A DNA stretch of 64,000 nucleotides from Glebionis coronaria (taxonomy: Eukaryota > Streptophyta > Magnoliopsida > Asterales > Asteraceae). Positions 1 to 9,760 of the stretch are shown in pieces. The notes below the pieces were generated by a model, which was not told where the DNA came from, made no database searches, and saw only the letters and a list, made by a program, of their open reading frames with translations. The stretch lies in contig CM046878.1 of NCBI GenBank assembly GCA_025667525.1, positions 386,507,307 through 386,571,306 of the forward strand. The letters run 5' to 3'. Numbering within the stretch: position 1 is the stretch's first letter; every line of letters begins with the position of its first letter. A program made the translations under genes and the position numbers.

Positions 1-3000
1 CCCACAGTACGCTCCAAAATTCTCTTCAAGCCACGGTTGGATATCTCGGCTTGCCCATTGGTTTGGGGATGATAGGCGGTGGAAAGACGGTGATTGACAC
101 CATACTTAGCCATGACTCTTGCAAATTGATCGTTGCAAAAATGAGTCCCGCGGTCACTGATGATAGCACGAGGAACGCCAAATCGAGCGAAAAGCTGCTT
201 CAAAAGTTCACAACCACCCTCGCATCATTCGTAGGAAGAGCCTTAGCTTCAACCCATTTAGAAACGTAGTCGACGGCGACGAGGATGTACTTGTTCCCTT
301 TGGAGGATGGAAATGGCCCCATAAAGTCGATGCCCCATACATCAAAGATTTCACATTCCTGTATGAAATTTTGAGGCATCTCATCCTTATGTGTGATCTT
401 GCCTTGGCGTTGGCAAGCATCACAATGCTTAACCATTTCGTGAGCGTCACGATAAATGGTGGGCCAATAGAATCCAGAATCAAATACTTTCTTAGCGGTG
501 TAGTTGGGACCAAAATGACCATCGGTGGGTCCTTTGTGGCAAGCTTGGAGGATGTCAAAAGCTGCCGGTCCGTCAACACATCGACGAATAATCAGATCAG
601 CACACTGTTTGAATAGAAAAGGGTCATCCCAAAAGTAAGTCTTAACATCGTTTAAGAACTTCTTCTTTTGTTGGGATGTTAACCCTTTGATGAGAATACC
701 ACCCGCTAAGTAGTTTGCAATGTCCGCAAACCACGGGGTGTCATCAAGATTGAGGTTTATAGACATTAAGGTCTCAAGGGGGAAAGAGTCATTGATCTCT
801 TTGTTCGGATGATCCCCTTGATATGGATCCTCAAGTCGACTCAGATGATCCGCGACCAGGTTTTCGGCTCCCTTCTTGTCACGAATTTCAATGTTGAATT
901 CTTGAAGGAGTAAAACCCAACGAAGAAGTCTTGGTTTAGAGTCGTTCTTAGTCATCAAGTACTTCAACGCGGAATGGTCCGTGTATACGATGGTGGTGGA
1001 TAAAACAAGATAGGGGCGGAATTTTTCAAAAGCATAGACAACAACTAAAAGCTCTTTTTCGGTTGTCGTATAATGCAATTGAGCCCCCGTCATTGTTTTG
1101 CTAGCGTAGTGGATTGGTTGGAAGTGTTTATTCACTCGTTGGCCCAAAACCGCACCAATAGCGAAGTCGCTAGCATCGCACATCAATTCAAAAGGCAGCT
1201 CCCAATTAGGGGTAACCAAGACCGGTGCCTTAGTTAGCTTATCCTTAAGAAGATTGAAGGCTTGGAGACACTCTTTAGAAAAGATAAAAGGAGTATCTTT
1301 TTCCAAGAGGTGGGTCATCGGGCGAGCGATCTTAGAGAAATCCTGAATGAATCGACGATAGAAGCCCACATGACCCAGAAAACTTCTCACACCCTTCACG
1401 GTTGAAGGTGGAGGTAATTTGGCTATGACATCTACTTTAGCACGGTCGACTTCAAGACCGGCTTTAGAGATTTTGTGTCCTAGCACAATGCCTTCTTTTA
1501 CCATAAAATGGCATTTTTCCCAATTCAGAACAAGGCGAGTGTCTTCGCACCGCTTAAGCATACGTTCCAAATTGGCAAGGCAAGAAGAGAAGGAATCCCC
1601 AAAGACTGAGAAATCATCCATGAAGACTTCCATGGTTTGCTCAACCATATCATGGAAGATAGCCAACATGCACCTTTGGAAAGTCCCAGGGGCATTGCAT
1701 AAGCCAAAAGGCATTCTTTTATAAGCAAAGGTGCCATAGGGACAAGTGAATGTTGTCTTCTCTTGATCTTGGGGATCGATGGGTATTTGAAAATAACCCG
1801 AGAAACCATCAAGAAAGCAGTAATATTCATTACCCGCTAGACGTTCAAGCATTTGGTCCATAAAAGGTAGAGGGAAATGATCCTTTTTCGTGGCATCATT
1901 GAGTTTGCGGTAGTCTATACAAACTCTCCACCCAGTAACGAGACGGGTAGGAATCAACTCGTTGTTTGCATTTGGCACAACGGTGATACCGCCTTTCTTA
2001 GGCACACAATGGACTGGACTAACCCATGGTGAATCCAAAATAGGGTAAATCATACCCGCATCAAGAAGTTTGATAACCTCTTTTTTGATGACTTCATGGA
2101 TTTTAGGATTCAACCTTCGTTGGCTTTGAATTGTGGGCTTAAAGTCGTCCTCCATGAGAATTTTATGTGTGCAGAAGTGAGGATCAATTCCACGGATGTC
2201 GGAGATTTTCCAAGCGATAGCTCTTTTATGCTGCTTCAACACAGCGACAAGTCGGGCTTTTTCGTCTTCCTTCAGATCCTTTGCGACGATGACCGGTAGC
2301 TTCTCGTCGTCTTCTAGGAAAACGTACTCAAGATGAGGAGGTAGGTCCTTAAGCTCAAGAGTAGGAGGATCCTCAATAGATGGTAAAACTAACGATGGAT
2401 CATCATTAGTCACCTCTTTAAGAGCAGGAGGAGAGAACATGTCCTCATTGAGAAGTCTCTCAATAGTACGAATGTCTTCATCCCAATTGGTGGACAAATT
2501 ATCATACTTAATATCGAGAGGACCCAAGCTAGCTTCGAAATCATCCAAGTCACTTTCCCCAAAAGGAGTCAATGCTGGAGCAATTGAGGCAACGGTCTCA
2601 ACATTGGGTAGAGACGAGAGAGTACTTTTGCAAGCATCATGAAAATGTTCTTCACAAGCCTCATCGAGAACATCAATAGCATTAACACTCTCATATGAAT
2701 AAGGTTGCTTAGAAATCTTACCCATGTTGAAGACAATTTTATCGTCACCAACTCTCATGATTATTTCGCCTGCGGCTACATCAATAAGAGTGCGACCGGT
2801 CCTCAGGAATGGACGTCCAACGATTAACGGAACACGGGGATCCATCTCGTAGTCAACGACGACAAAATCCGCCGGGAAGGTGAATTTATCAACGCCAACA
2901 AAGACATCTTCGGCTATCCCCACTGGATAAGCAACCGTACGGTTGGCTAATTCCAAAGTCATTTTGGTGGGGACTAGCTCGGGGAGAGATAATTGCTTCC

Positions 3001-5101
3001 AAACACTTAAAGGCATTAAGTTTATACTGGCACCTAGATCGGCTAGGGACATGCAATTCTCTACTCCCGGGAAGTTGCAAGGAATCAAGAAGCGACCCGG
3101 ATCACCAAGTTTGGTGGGCAATTTCCTTAAGAGCACTGTGGAGCAGTTCTCATTAAGTTGGGTCTGGGCAATGTCAAGAAGCTTTTCCTTATCACTTAGA
3201 AGATCTTTAAACATCTTAGCGTATTTGGGCATGTGAGCGAGAGCCTCGGCAAAGGAGATGTTAAAATTCAGTTGTTTAAACATTTTAAGAAAGTTTGAAA
3301 CTTGAATATCATCCTTGCTCTTTTGCTTCTCTTTCCTCAACCTTGAAGGATAAGGTATATTGGATGAAGAAGAAGGCTTTAAGGGAATAGGCTCACTCAC
3401 AACCACGGGTGGTGGGGAAATGGGGATAGAAGGTGAAGGAGGTGGGGAAAGTTGCTCTTTTTCCTTGTTCACAATCACGGGTGGAGGTGTAGGAAGCTCG
3501 GGTTCCATATAACCTTTTCCACTACGAGTGGTGATTGCTTTCATCTCCCCTCTTAGATTCGCAACGGTATTACTCGGAAGAGTACCCGAAGAAGAGGGCT
3601 GATTACTTTGGATGAGCGAACCAATCATATCACGAAGGTGAACAGCTTGATTATTAAAAGAGTTTTGCATGTTGGCATTAATTTCATTGCTGTGTTTGGC
3701 CATATCATTCCTTAGCTCGGCTCGAATATCGCTCCCTTGTTTCACCATGTCATTCTTCAAGTTGACAAATTGACTCTGAAGATTCGTCACCATCTCACGA
3801 TTAGTCTTCATGAACGTCTCGACGTCTTGATTCACTGCCATCGGTTGATTGAGAGGTGGAGCTTGGTAAGCTGGAGAATTTCCTTGAGTTGGGTATGGGT
3901 TTCTTTGGGATTGATATTGATTTTGAGCACGAGGTTGGGATTGGTTGTTTCGGTTATAGCTTTGTTGTTGGTTTTGGTTTGTAGGAGGGAAACCGGGAGG
4001 AGCAAGATAATTGTTGGAACGATAACTTAGCAAGTTACGGTCTCCTTGAGGGCGAGCTTGATAGCCTCCGGTGGGATAAGTACCGTATGCTGCGTTAACG
4101 TTTTCAGAATAATTGCCTTGGGTAGAAGGACAATCATTATAAGAATGAGGAACACCACATGTGTCACAAGAAATAGCAACGGCTTTAGCTTGTTGAAAAT
4201 TGTTTGTGGCTATGGACATGAAATCTTTGTGCATCATTGCGATTTGTCGGGTCAGTTCAGATATCTCGGGATTGGAGGTGGTAGAAGAAACATTGACTCT
4301 CTGATTAGATCTTGAGGATGCGGATGAATCCCAATTCTTATGGTGAGTAGTCATGTTTTCGATCAACTCTCGACACTCCTCCGGTCTCCTTTTCATAAAA
4401 GTACCACCGGCGGCGGCATTGATCGTGTCACGATCACGAAAAGTGAGACCATTGTAGAAGGTGTTAATGAGAGTGACGGGGAGCATATTGTGATTAGGAC
4501 AGCGGTCGATCAAAACATTGTACCGTTCCCAAGCATCGAAAAGTGATTCATCATTCTCTTGCATGAATCCACTAATTTGGTTACGAAGGCTAGTGACCAT
4601 GGATGGGGGAAAGTAGCGCGATAAAAAGCGTTGAGTCATGTCATTCCACGTATGAATAGAATTCTTAGGAAGACGGTCAAACCATTTTTCGGCGTGGTGA
4701 GAAAGCGAGTGTGGAAAAAGTTGGAGGCGAAGGTCATCCATAGAAACACCGGAGCACTTCATGCTTTGGGTCATGGTAATGAATTTGTCGAGGTGTTTGT
4801 TGGCATCATCATCCGGAATTCCGCGAAACGGGTTAGTTTGCACTTGCTGGATCATGTGATGTTTCAACGAAAACTCCTGGGCCGTGACGTGCATTGGCGC
4901 AATCGGGCCTCCGCGTCCGTTCATGGTGGGTTGGCACAATTCCTCCATGGTTCGTAAATCAGGTAGGAGGACATTGTTGTTGTTGTTGTTGTTATTATTC
5001 AAATTGGGTTGAGGTGGGTGATTATTGTTGTTATTAACACCAGCCATATCTAAATCTTCACGAGTCTCGGGCTCAGAATAGTTCGAAGATCTAGTACGCA
5101 T
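1..5101 (-). pseudogene. gag-pol: gag-pol polyprotein of element A (Gag-PR-RT-RNaseH-IN, frameshifted, 3' end outside window)
   Basis: Copy-and-paste transposition polyprotein. I start it at the ATG at 5101 (MRTRS), because element C's Gag starts the same way; the frame is open a little further upstream. Rough residues: Gag core ~95-200 ([15 protein letters not shown]), zinc knuckle [13 protein letters not shown] ~312-325, Asn/Gln-rich linker, protease [10 protein letters not shown] ~685, RT with FMDDFSVFG ~1160, RNase [13 protein letters not shown] ~1305 and TDHSAL ~1370, integrase His/Cys zinc-binding region ~1527-1570, and GIDFMGPF of the integrase core ~1590. The frame stops at about 200-202 just after VVVNF. 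The downstream integrase-like reading continues in another frame to base 1, so a single-base frameshift in a T run is likely. All catalytic motifs I can check look intact, so the element is young but this copy is probably inactive. Confidence 0.9.
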
Positions 5102-5317
5102 ACACCTGCAGAAGAAAAATATACACAAAGAGAATATCTATAATCTTTTTGGTGCGAAAATATTTTTTATGATTTTATAATGTTTTTGTATTTTTGAAGA
5201 GTTTTATATTTTTATGGATTTTTGAAAATTTTTATAGTAATGAAAATAACGTTCAAAGAACGGATCCCAAAATGCAATGCGTCTCTCACTAGAAACCGTT
5301 TATCGTAACGAAAAGAG
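5102..5317 (-). other. 5' leader of element A
   Basis: Untranslated leader between primer binding site and Gag start. It holds no gene. It shares clear blocks with the leader of element B (9574-9740), notably GACGCATTG, TTTTGGGATCCGTTC and GAACGTTATTTT in the same order, followed by AT-rich sequence ending near GCACCAAAAA. Retention in a non-autonomous partner suggests an RNA signal such as packaging; that function is inference. Confidence 0.7.
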
Positions 5318-5332
5318 CCGGCAGCGGCGCCA
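5318..5332 (-). promoter_or_regulatory. Primer binding site of element A (tRNA-Asp type)
   Basis: The minus strand reads TGGCGCCGCTGCCGG two bases after the LTR end. This matches the complement of the plant tRNA-Asp 3' end (TGGCGCCGTTGCCGG, from general knowledge) with one mismatch. Element B has the same 15 bases. Confidence 0.85.
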
Positions 5333-5689
5333 TTTAATACTTGGTTTTTAGGCCTCGTATCAAAATTCGTAGTCCCAAGTCTTTTCGAATTGAAAACCGG
5401 TCTAAAGTGCGACTCAATCGTCTTTTGGTAAATCAAGAGAATGGTTTGCTTTGTTGGTTTTAAACTATTAGCAAGAAATTAAAGTGTCGTTGAGTAATGG
5501 AAGAATAAAGATTAATACTAGAATGACGAGTAAAAATAAATGCATATAAATTTAAAGGGAACAAAGGAAAAATACTAGCACACTAAATAAAACTAACACT
5601 TAGAAAATTACTAAAAATAAGAACTTAGTTAAAAAAAATACTAAAAGAAAGTAAGGACGGAATACACTAAAACAACTCAATCGGAAAAA

Positions 5690-6035
5690 GCCAAAAATAA
5701 GCCCAGATCGGAATGTATTCCGATCTGGTGGTCGGAATATGGAGAAATAAGGTCTGATCGGAATGTTCACAAAAGGGAGCAATCGGAATGATCAATAAAG
5801 ACCCAATCGGAATGTGGGGAAGATCCTCAATCGGAATGTTAAACTTGACCAAATCGGAAAACTTGCAAAAACATATTAATCGGAATATTGGGCAGAATGC
5901 TATAATCGGAATACTAGACAACAGACCCAATCGGAATGCGCAAAGGAGATCAGATCGGAAACTTAAAACCCTTTTCCGATTGGATCAATCGGAAAAAGGG
6001 GAAGGGCTGCTCGGAAAAGGTGCCAATCGGAAAGG
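5690..6035 (-). repeat. Array of AATCGGAA/TTCCGATT units in the LTR of element A
   Basis: About a dozen units of the form (A)TCGGAATG or rc TTCCGATT recur every 20-40 bases, some paired as hairpins, for example GATCGGAAT GT ATTCCGATC near 5706-5725. The array sits ~600-900 bases downstream of the TATA box, so it should be in the transcribed leader. The position matches the CGGAAGT arrays of B and F, although the unit sequence differs. Confidence 0.75.
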
Positions 6036-6622
6036 GGTTTATACCCTTTCTGAAATTTTAGGAATTCGGTTAAAAAGCAAGAAATAAGCTAATATGATAA
6101 GCTTATTCCCAAAGCTAAACGAATCACACAAAACCGAATCAAATAAGCACTCTAATCAACTTATCTAACTCGAAATCAAACAACTTTTTTCAATCAAACA
6201 ATAAAAACATAAACTTTTTAAGGAAGATTTTTATAAAGTAAATAAGCTAATCATAAAAAATAAGCCAATAAGCACAAAAGTCTTAAAGCTTAATCAAATG
6301 AAAACTTATGAAATGATCAAAAGATTAACTTTTTAAGCACGAAATCATTAAGAACAACACGGATCTATAGATAATCGCACCAAAATCAATCTTAAATCAA
6401 AGAAAAGTAGAATGAGATTAAGGATTAAAAGCTTAAAATGGAACTTGATTAATGAAAATAAGCAATACAAAGTGTTTAATCTTGAAAGATTAAATGAAAA
6501 GATGAAATTTAGTGAGAGAAAGTTTAAGACTTTCTCTCTCTAAAACTAGAGAAAACTAAGAAAAATAAAAACTAGCTAATTTTTCTAACCACTAACCACT
6601 TTCCTAATGACTATTAGGAGGG

Positions 6623-6630
6623 TATTTATA
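6623..6630 (-). promoter_or_regulatory. TATA box of the element A LTR
   Basis: The minus strand reads CCCTATAAATACC. The same TATAAATACC core occurs in the aligned position of the B LTRs (8392 and 13450), which supports it as the Pol II promoter of this LTR family. Confidence 0.65.
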
Positions 6631-7063
6631 GGGAAGGTGGAAGGAGTGCATGTGTTGCATCTTCTTTCTTGCTTTCTTCACGTTTTCTCGACTCGACTTT
6701 AATTCTTTGTCTTTGTCGTCTCGGGATTTGAACTTGTCTTTTTAATTTTCTTCTTCTATTAGACTTAAGTTCTTCGACTTCGTTAAACTTCCACCTTTAG
6801 ACTTTTTCTTCGATAAATCTTCAGAATAGGCCTTGGACTTCCGTTCTTTTTGCACTCTTGATCTTTTGACTTTGTCTTTTCCCGTTTTCTTCGATAGAAG
6901 CCCGTGAAAGCCCGTGTTTTCTTCCTTTTTCATATTTTGGTCCTAAAACACAATAAAAACACAAACCACGCATAATTCCGACTTTTACGACATAAATCAC
7001 ACGTTTTGGTCTTGTTATTATTGGAAATAAATGGTAAAAGGATAAGTGTTTTCACACTTATTA

Positions 7064-7428
7064 AACCTACAGTTCAAAAATCACGATGATCCAACGGTTA
7101 ACGAAGGAGAAATCGTGTTTTGAACATGGCTGTCCACAGAAAACTGCACGTAATCACTTATTCTGCTGCTGACTTCGACACGCTATAACTTTTTCTTGGA
7201 GATAGATCTTGACTATCCCTCCGGTGGACATCTAGATATATGTGTGTAAAACACACACACACACAATTTCGTGGCGATCCAACGGTTCAATAAAAAATTA
7301 TGACCTTCTGAATACTGCTGTGCACACAAAAACGTCCAGAAAAATCCTAGACGGATTTTTCTTTTCTTCTCAAAACACGAACACCTTGTTGGTCCTAGCA
7401 TCACGAGCCACGAGGCTCTGATACCTAC
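7064..7428 (-). mobile_element. Leader and primer binding site of copia-like element G
   Basis: At 7414-7425 the minus strand reads GGTATCAGAGCC, the core of an initiator-tRNA-Met primer binding site, placed three bases from an LTR end at 7429. The rest (7064-7413) is non-coding leader with no gene. It is cut at 7063 by the LTR of element A, so the body of G presumably continues beyond the left edge. A short (AC)n run lies at 7249-7264. The copia assignment rests only on the primer type and LTR size. Confidence 0.55.
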
Positions 7429-7804
7429 TGTGGAAACCTTGGTTTCCTCGATCTTTTAGCTACTAGGAATGATCATTGTTCATGTGATCATACAATCACA
7501 GCGGAATAGAACAACAACCATTAAACAAGGTGTTTGGGGAACAAGACACATGAATTAAACTAATGGATTGTTCATTATATTAATAACAAACAATCACTAG
7601 GTGTGTGTACATTGAATCTCACACCTAGTCGACACACGCTTTAGGTTTACATTGTGAATGAAAAATATGTATAAAACCTAATACCCTTTGGTTCCTTTTA
7701 TAGTGTAAGGAATAGGGTTTACAAGAGATAATTATGAATAAACATGTAAATCTTCTAATTAAATAACTAATACAGAATAATATTCTGCATACTTATCTAA
7801 ATAG

Positions 7805-7935
7805 AAGCTTCCAACAACACTTGTCAATGTTGACTTCTGTCAATGCTTGGATTACACTTGACAATGCTTAGTTGTTGACTTCTGTCAACGCTTGAATTAC
7901 TCTTGACAATGCTTGGATTACACTTGTCAATGCTT
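7805..7935. repeat. Short tandem/inverted repeats built on CTTGACAATGCTT
   Basis: The motifs CTTGTCAATG, CTGTCAATGCTTGG, CTTGACAATGCTT and TGGATTACACTTG recur six to seven times in about 130 bases in the upstream (U3) part of the G LTR. The arrangement resembles a small minisatellite, and enhancer repeats often lie in this part of an LTR. Function is not shown. Confidence 0.6.
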
Positions 7936-7936
7936 A
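7932..7936. other. Target site duplication of element B (left copy, GCTTA)
   Basis: GCTTA directly precedes the LTR start at 7937 and is repeated exactly after the 3' LTR at 14613-14617. Five bases is the usual size for LTR retrotransposons. Confidence 0.9.
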
Positions 7937-8391
7937 TGATAGGTGTGAAAACACCCATCTTTTCTATCACTTAATTACATTAAAACTGGACCTAAACGTA
8001 TATTTTATGTCATAAATGGCGGAATTATGCGTGGTTTGTGTTTTTATTGTGTTTTAGGGTCAGAATGTGAAAAGGGAGGAAAACACGGTCTTTCACGGGC
8101 TTTTATCGAAGGAAAAGACGAAAGATGAAGTCGAAAGATCAAGAGTGGAAAAAGAACGGAAGTCCAAGACTAATTCTGAAGATTTATCGAAGAAAAAGTC
8201 AAAAGACGGAAGTTTACTAAAAGCCGAAGAACTCAAGTCTAAATTATGAAGAAATTACAAGACGAGTTCAAAGAAATCCCGAGACGAAGTCTGAAAAGTC
8301 GAAGAATTTAAGAAGACTGAAAGACTGAAAGACTAAGGACCAAGAAAGAAAGAAAGAAAGAAAGAGGAAGCCACCAACCACTCCCCTCTCC

Positions 8392-8399
8392 TATAAATA
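8392..8399 (+). promoter_or_regulatory. TATA box of the element B 5' LTR
   Basis: CTCCTATAAATACCACC is GC-flanked and typical of a plant core promoter. Transcription would be expected to start about 30 bases downstream, so the hairpin array would be in the RNA leader. The 3' LTR copy is at 13450-13457. Confidence 0.65.
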
Positions 8400-8837
8400 C
8401 CACCCTCACAACATGTAAGAGGGGGGGGTTAGTTTTAGTTTTAGTTTTAGGATTAGATTAGGAGTAGGTAGTTTCTCTCTCTAGATTTATGCTTTCTCTC
8501 TCTAGATTAATTTATGTTTAAGCTTTTGTTATTGAATCATTACTTTTTAATTAAGCTTTTCATTCATCATCTTCTTCCTTTCTAGTTTGATTTGTTCTTA
8601 TTCATCATTGTTCATGTTCTTGAGTTTTTATGATTTTGATCAAGTGGGTTTTGATTAATTTGGTTATGTTTGTTAGTTTTGATTATTTGTTTTGATTGAT
8701 TATTGTTAGTTGATGCTTATTGGTTGTTTTGGTTTAATCTTTTGTTTGATTTTGATTAATTTGTGGATTGGATCGTGTTTACTGTACATCCCCTGTTCTT
8801 CGCTTAGTTGTTTCTGTATTTCATCATTCCCAGAAGT

Positions 8838-9139
8838 TCCGGATCATTGATCCTTCATTCGGAACATTGAAGTTCCGTGTCAACATTCCTTCATTCGGAA
8901 GTCTAAAAACTTCCGGATTAAGTGCTTCATTCGGAAGTCTAGAAACTTCCGGATCAAGTGCTTCATCCGGAACTTTGAAAGTTCCGGATCAAGGGATGCT
9001 CATTCGGAAGTCTGAAGTTCCGGATCAAGGGGTGCTCATTCGGAAGTCTAAAAACTTCCGGATCAAAGGTGCTTCATTCGGAACTCTGAGAGTTCCGGAT
9101 CAAGGGCTCTTCATTCGGAAGTTTAAAACTTCCGAATGA
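8838..9139 (+). repeat. Array of eight CGGAAGT/CGGAACT hairpins (5' LTR of B)
   Basis: Eight units of roughly 35 bases each hold a short inverted repeat and a spacer such as GGATCAAGTGCTTCATT. Four units have stems CGGAAGT...ACTTCCG. Three have CGGAAC(T)...(A)GTTCCG, that is, both sides changed together. One unit is mismatched. Loops are 4-6 bases. Paired changes like these suggest that the RNA (or DNA) stem matters. The array has no spacer diversity and no cas genes, so it is not a CRISPR array. Confidence 0.85.
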
Positions 9140-9558
9140 AGGTTTCTGTCAAGTTTGTTTTTGTTTGTTTTCCTTTTAAGTTTTGTCTTTTATTTTTAAG
9201 ATTATTTTTCCCATTTTTTATTTATGTGCACTTTTATTTGCTTTCCTTTTATTCAAGTTTAATTTCGTGTTATTTACTATTTAAAGTTTTGATTTTTACT
9301 TTTTGTTAAGTTTTAATTTTACGTCCTTTCATTTCTCCCCTTTTATTTTTAAAGTTTTTAATATCACACCGTTTACATTTTACCTTGTTTTAGTATTAGT
9401 TTCTCGTCATTTATTATTCAGTCTTGCTCATTTATTTTACCAAAACCAAAAATATGTATTTCACCAAGAACAACTAATCTCACACAATTAACCGGAAATC
9501 AATTCGATTAGACACCGAGAAAACGAACTTTCAACGAGTAAAAATCTTGTTATTAAAA

Positions 9559-9573
9559 TGGCGCCGCTGCCGG
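9559..9573 (+). promoter_or_regulatory. Primer binding site of element B (tRNA-Asp type)
   Basis: TGGCGCCGCTGCCGG lies three bases after the LTR. It is identical to the site of element A and one mismatch from the tRNA-Asp complement as known in plants. Confidence 0.85.
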
Positions 9574-9760
9574 CTCTTTTCGTGAAGATCGAAGGTTTTT
9601 TGTGAGTGACGCATTGGATTTTGGGATCCGTTCACTTGTGAACGTTATTTTTCTTGTCAAAAATTTTCAAAAATCCAAACACATTTGAAAAATCATAAAA
9701 AGCATTTCTTTTTCAAAGTTTTGCACCAAAAATATTCTTCTTGCTTATCTATCTTTCTTT
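9574..9760 (+). other. 5' leader of element B
   Basis: Untranslated leader between primer site and ORF. It aligns with the leader of element A in several blocks (GGCTCTTTTCG, GACGCATTG, TTTTGGGATCCGTTC, GAACGTTATTTT, CAAAAATCCA). It is a plausible packaging or dimerisation region because it is the only internal part clearly shared with A; the role is inference. Confidence 0.7.

Larger units (their letters stand above)
1..7063 (-). mobile_element. Element A: autonomous Ty3/gypsy (Athila-like) retrotransposon, 5' part
   Basis: Read on the minus strand this holds a 5' LTR (7063 to 5335), a tRNA-Asp-type primer binding site, a short leader and one long gag-pol frame that leaves the window during the integrase core. 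The 3' LTR lies beyond the left edge. The order Gag, protease, RT, RNase H, integrase places it in Ty3/gypsy. The tRNA-Asp primer site, the [10 protein letters not shown] protease motif and the [11 protein letters not shown] motif are Athila-like from family knowledge. It appears to have inserted into the leader of a copia-like element (G). No TSD can be checked because one end is missing. Confidence 0.9.
5335..7063 (-). repeat. 5' LTR of element A (about 1.73 kb)
   Basis: On the minus strand the LTR runs from TAATAAGTGTG at 7063 to GTATTA at 5335, with 5-bp inverted ends TAATA/TATTA in place of the usual TG/CA. Its first half aligns by eye with the LTRs of B and F: the GTGTGAAAACAC start, CGGAATTATGCGTGGTTTG, and ACGGAAGTCCA. 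It carries a TATA box and a hairpin array. A spurious 63-residue open frame (6742-6933) reflects purine-rich sequence that also occurs in the related LTRs. Confidence 0.85.
7429..7936 (-). repeat. 5' LTR of element G, main part (interrupted by element B)
   Basis: On the + strand it starts TGTGGAAACC beside the primer site, so on the minus strand the LTR ends ...GGTTTCCACA. A minus-strand TATA signal (CTATAAAAGG) lies near 7698-7707. At 7936 the sequence is interrupted by element B. The TSD GCTTA shows that it resumes at 14618, where perhaps 45 more bases belong to it. No gene is present. Confidence 0.55.
7937..9555 (+). repeat. 5' LTR of element B
   Basis: Starts TGATAGGTGTG and ends CTTGTTATTA, so the canonical CA end is TA here. 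It contains a TATA box at 8392, a hairpin array at 8838-9139 and T-rich sequence towards the end. The frames at 8067-8249 and 8768-9139 recur in the 3' LTR and are explained by repeat structure, so I do not call genes there. Confidence 0.92.

Noticed and set aside
5788..6087. 99-codon frame in the A LTR, + strand
   Set aside because: Opposite to the element, built from the AATCGGAA repeats.
8768..9139. 123-codon open frame (again at 13824-14195) as a gene
   Set aside because: It is a translation of the hairpin array; the repeats themselves keep it open, and it lies in an LTR.
8838..9139. CRISPR array
   Set aside because: Units are imperfect hairpins with near-identical spacers in a plant retrotransposon; no unique spacers and no cas genes.
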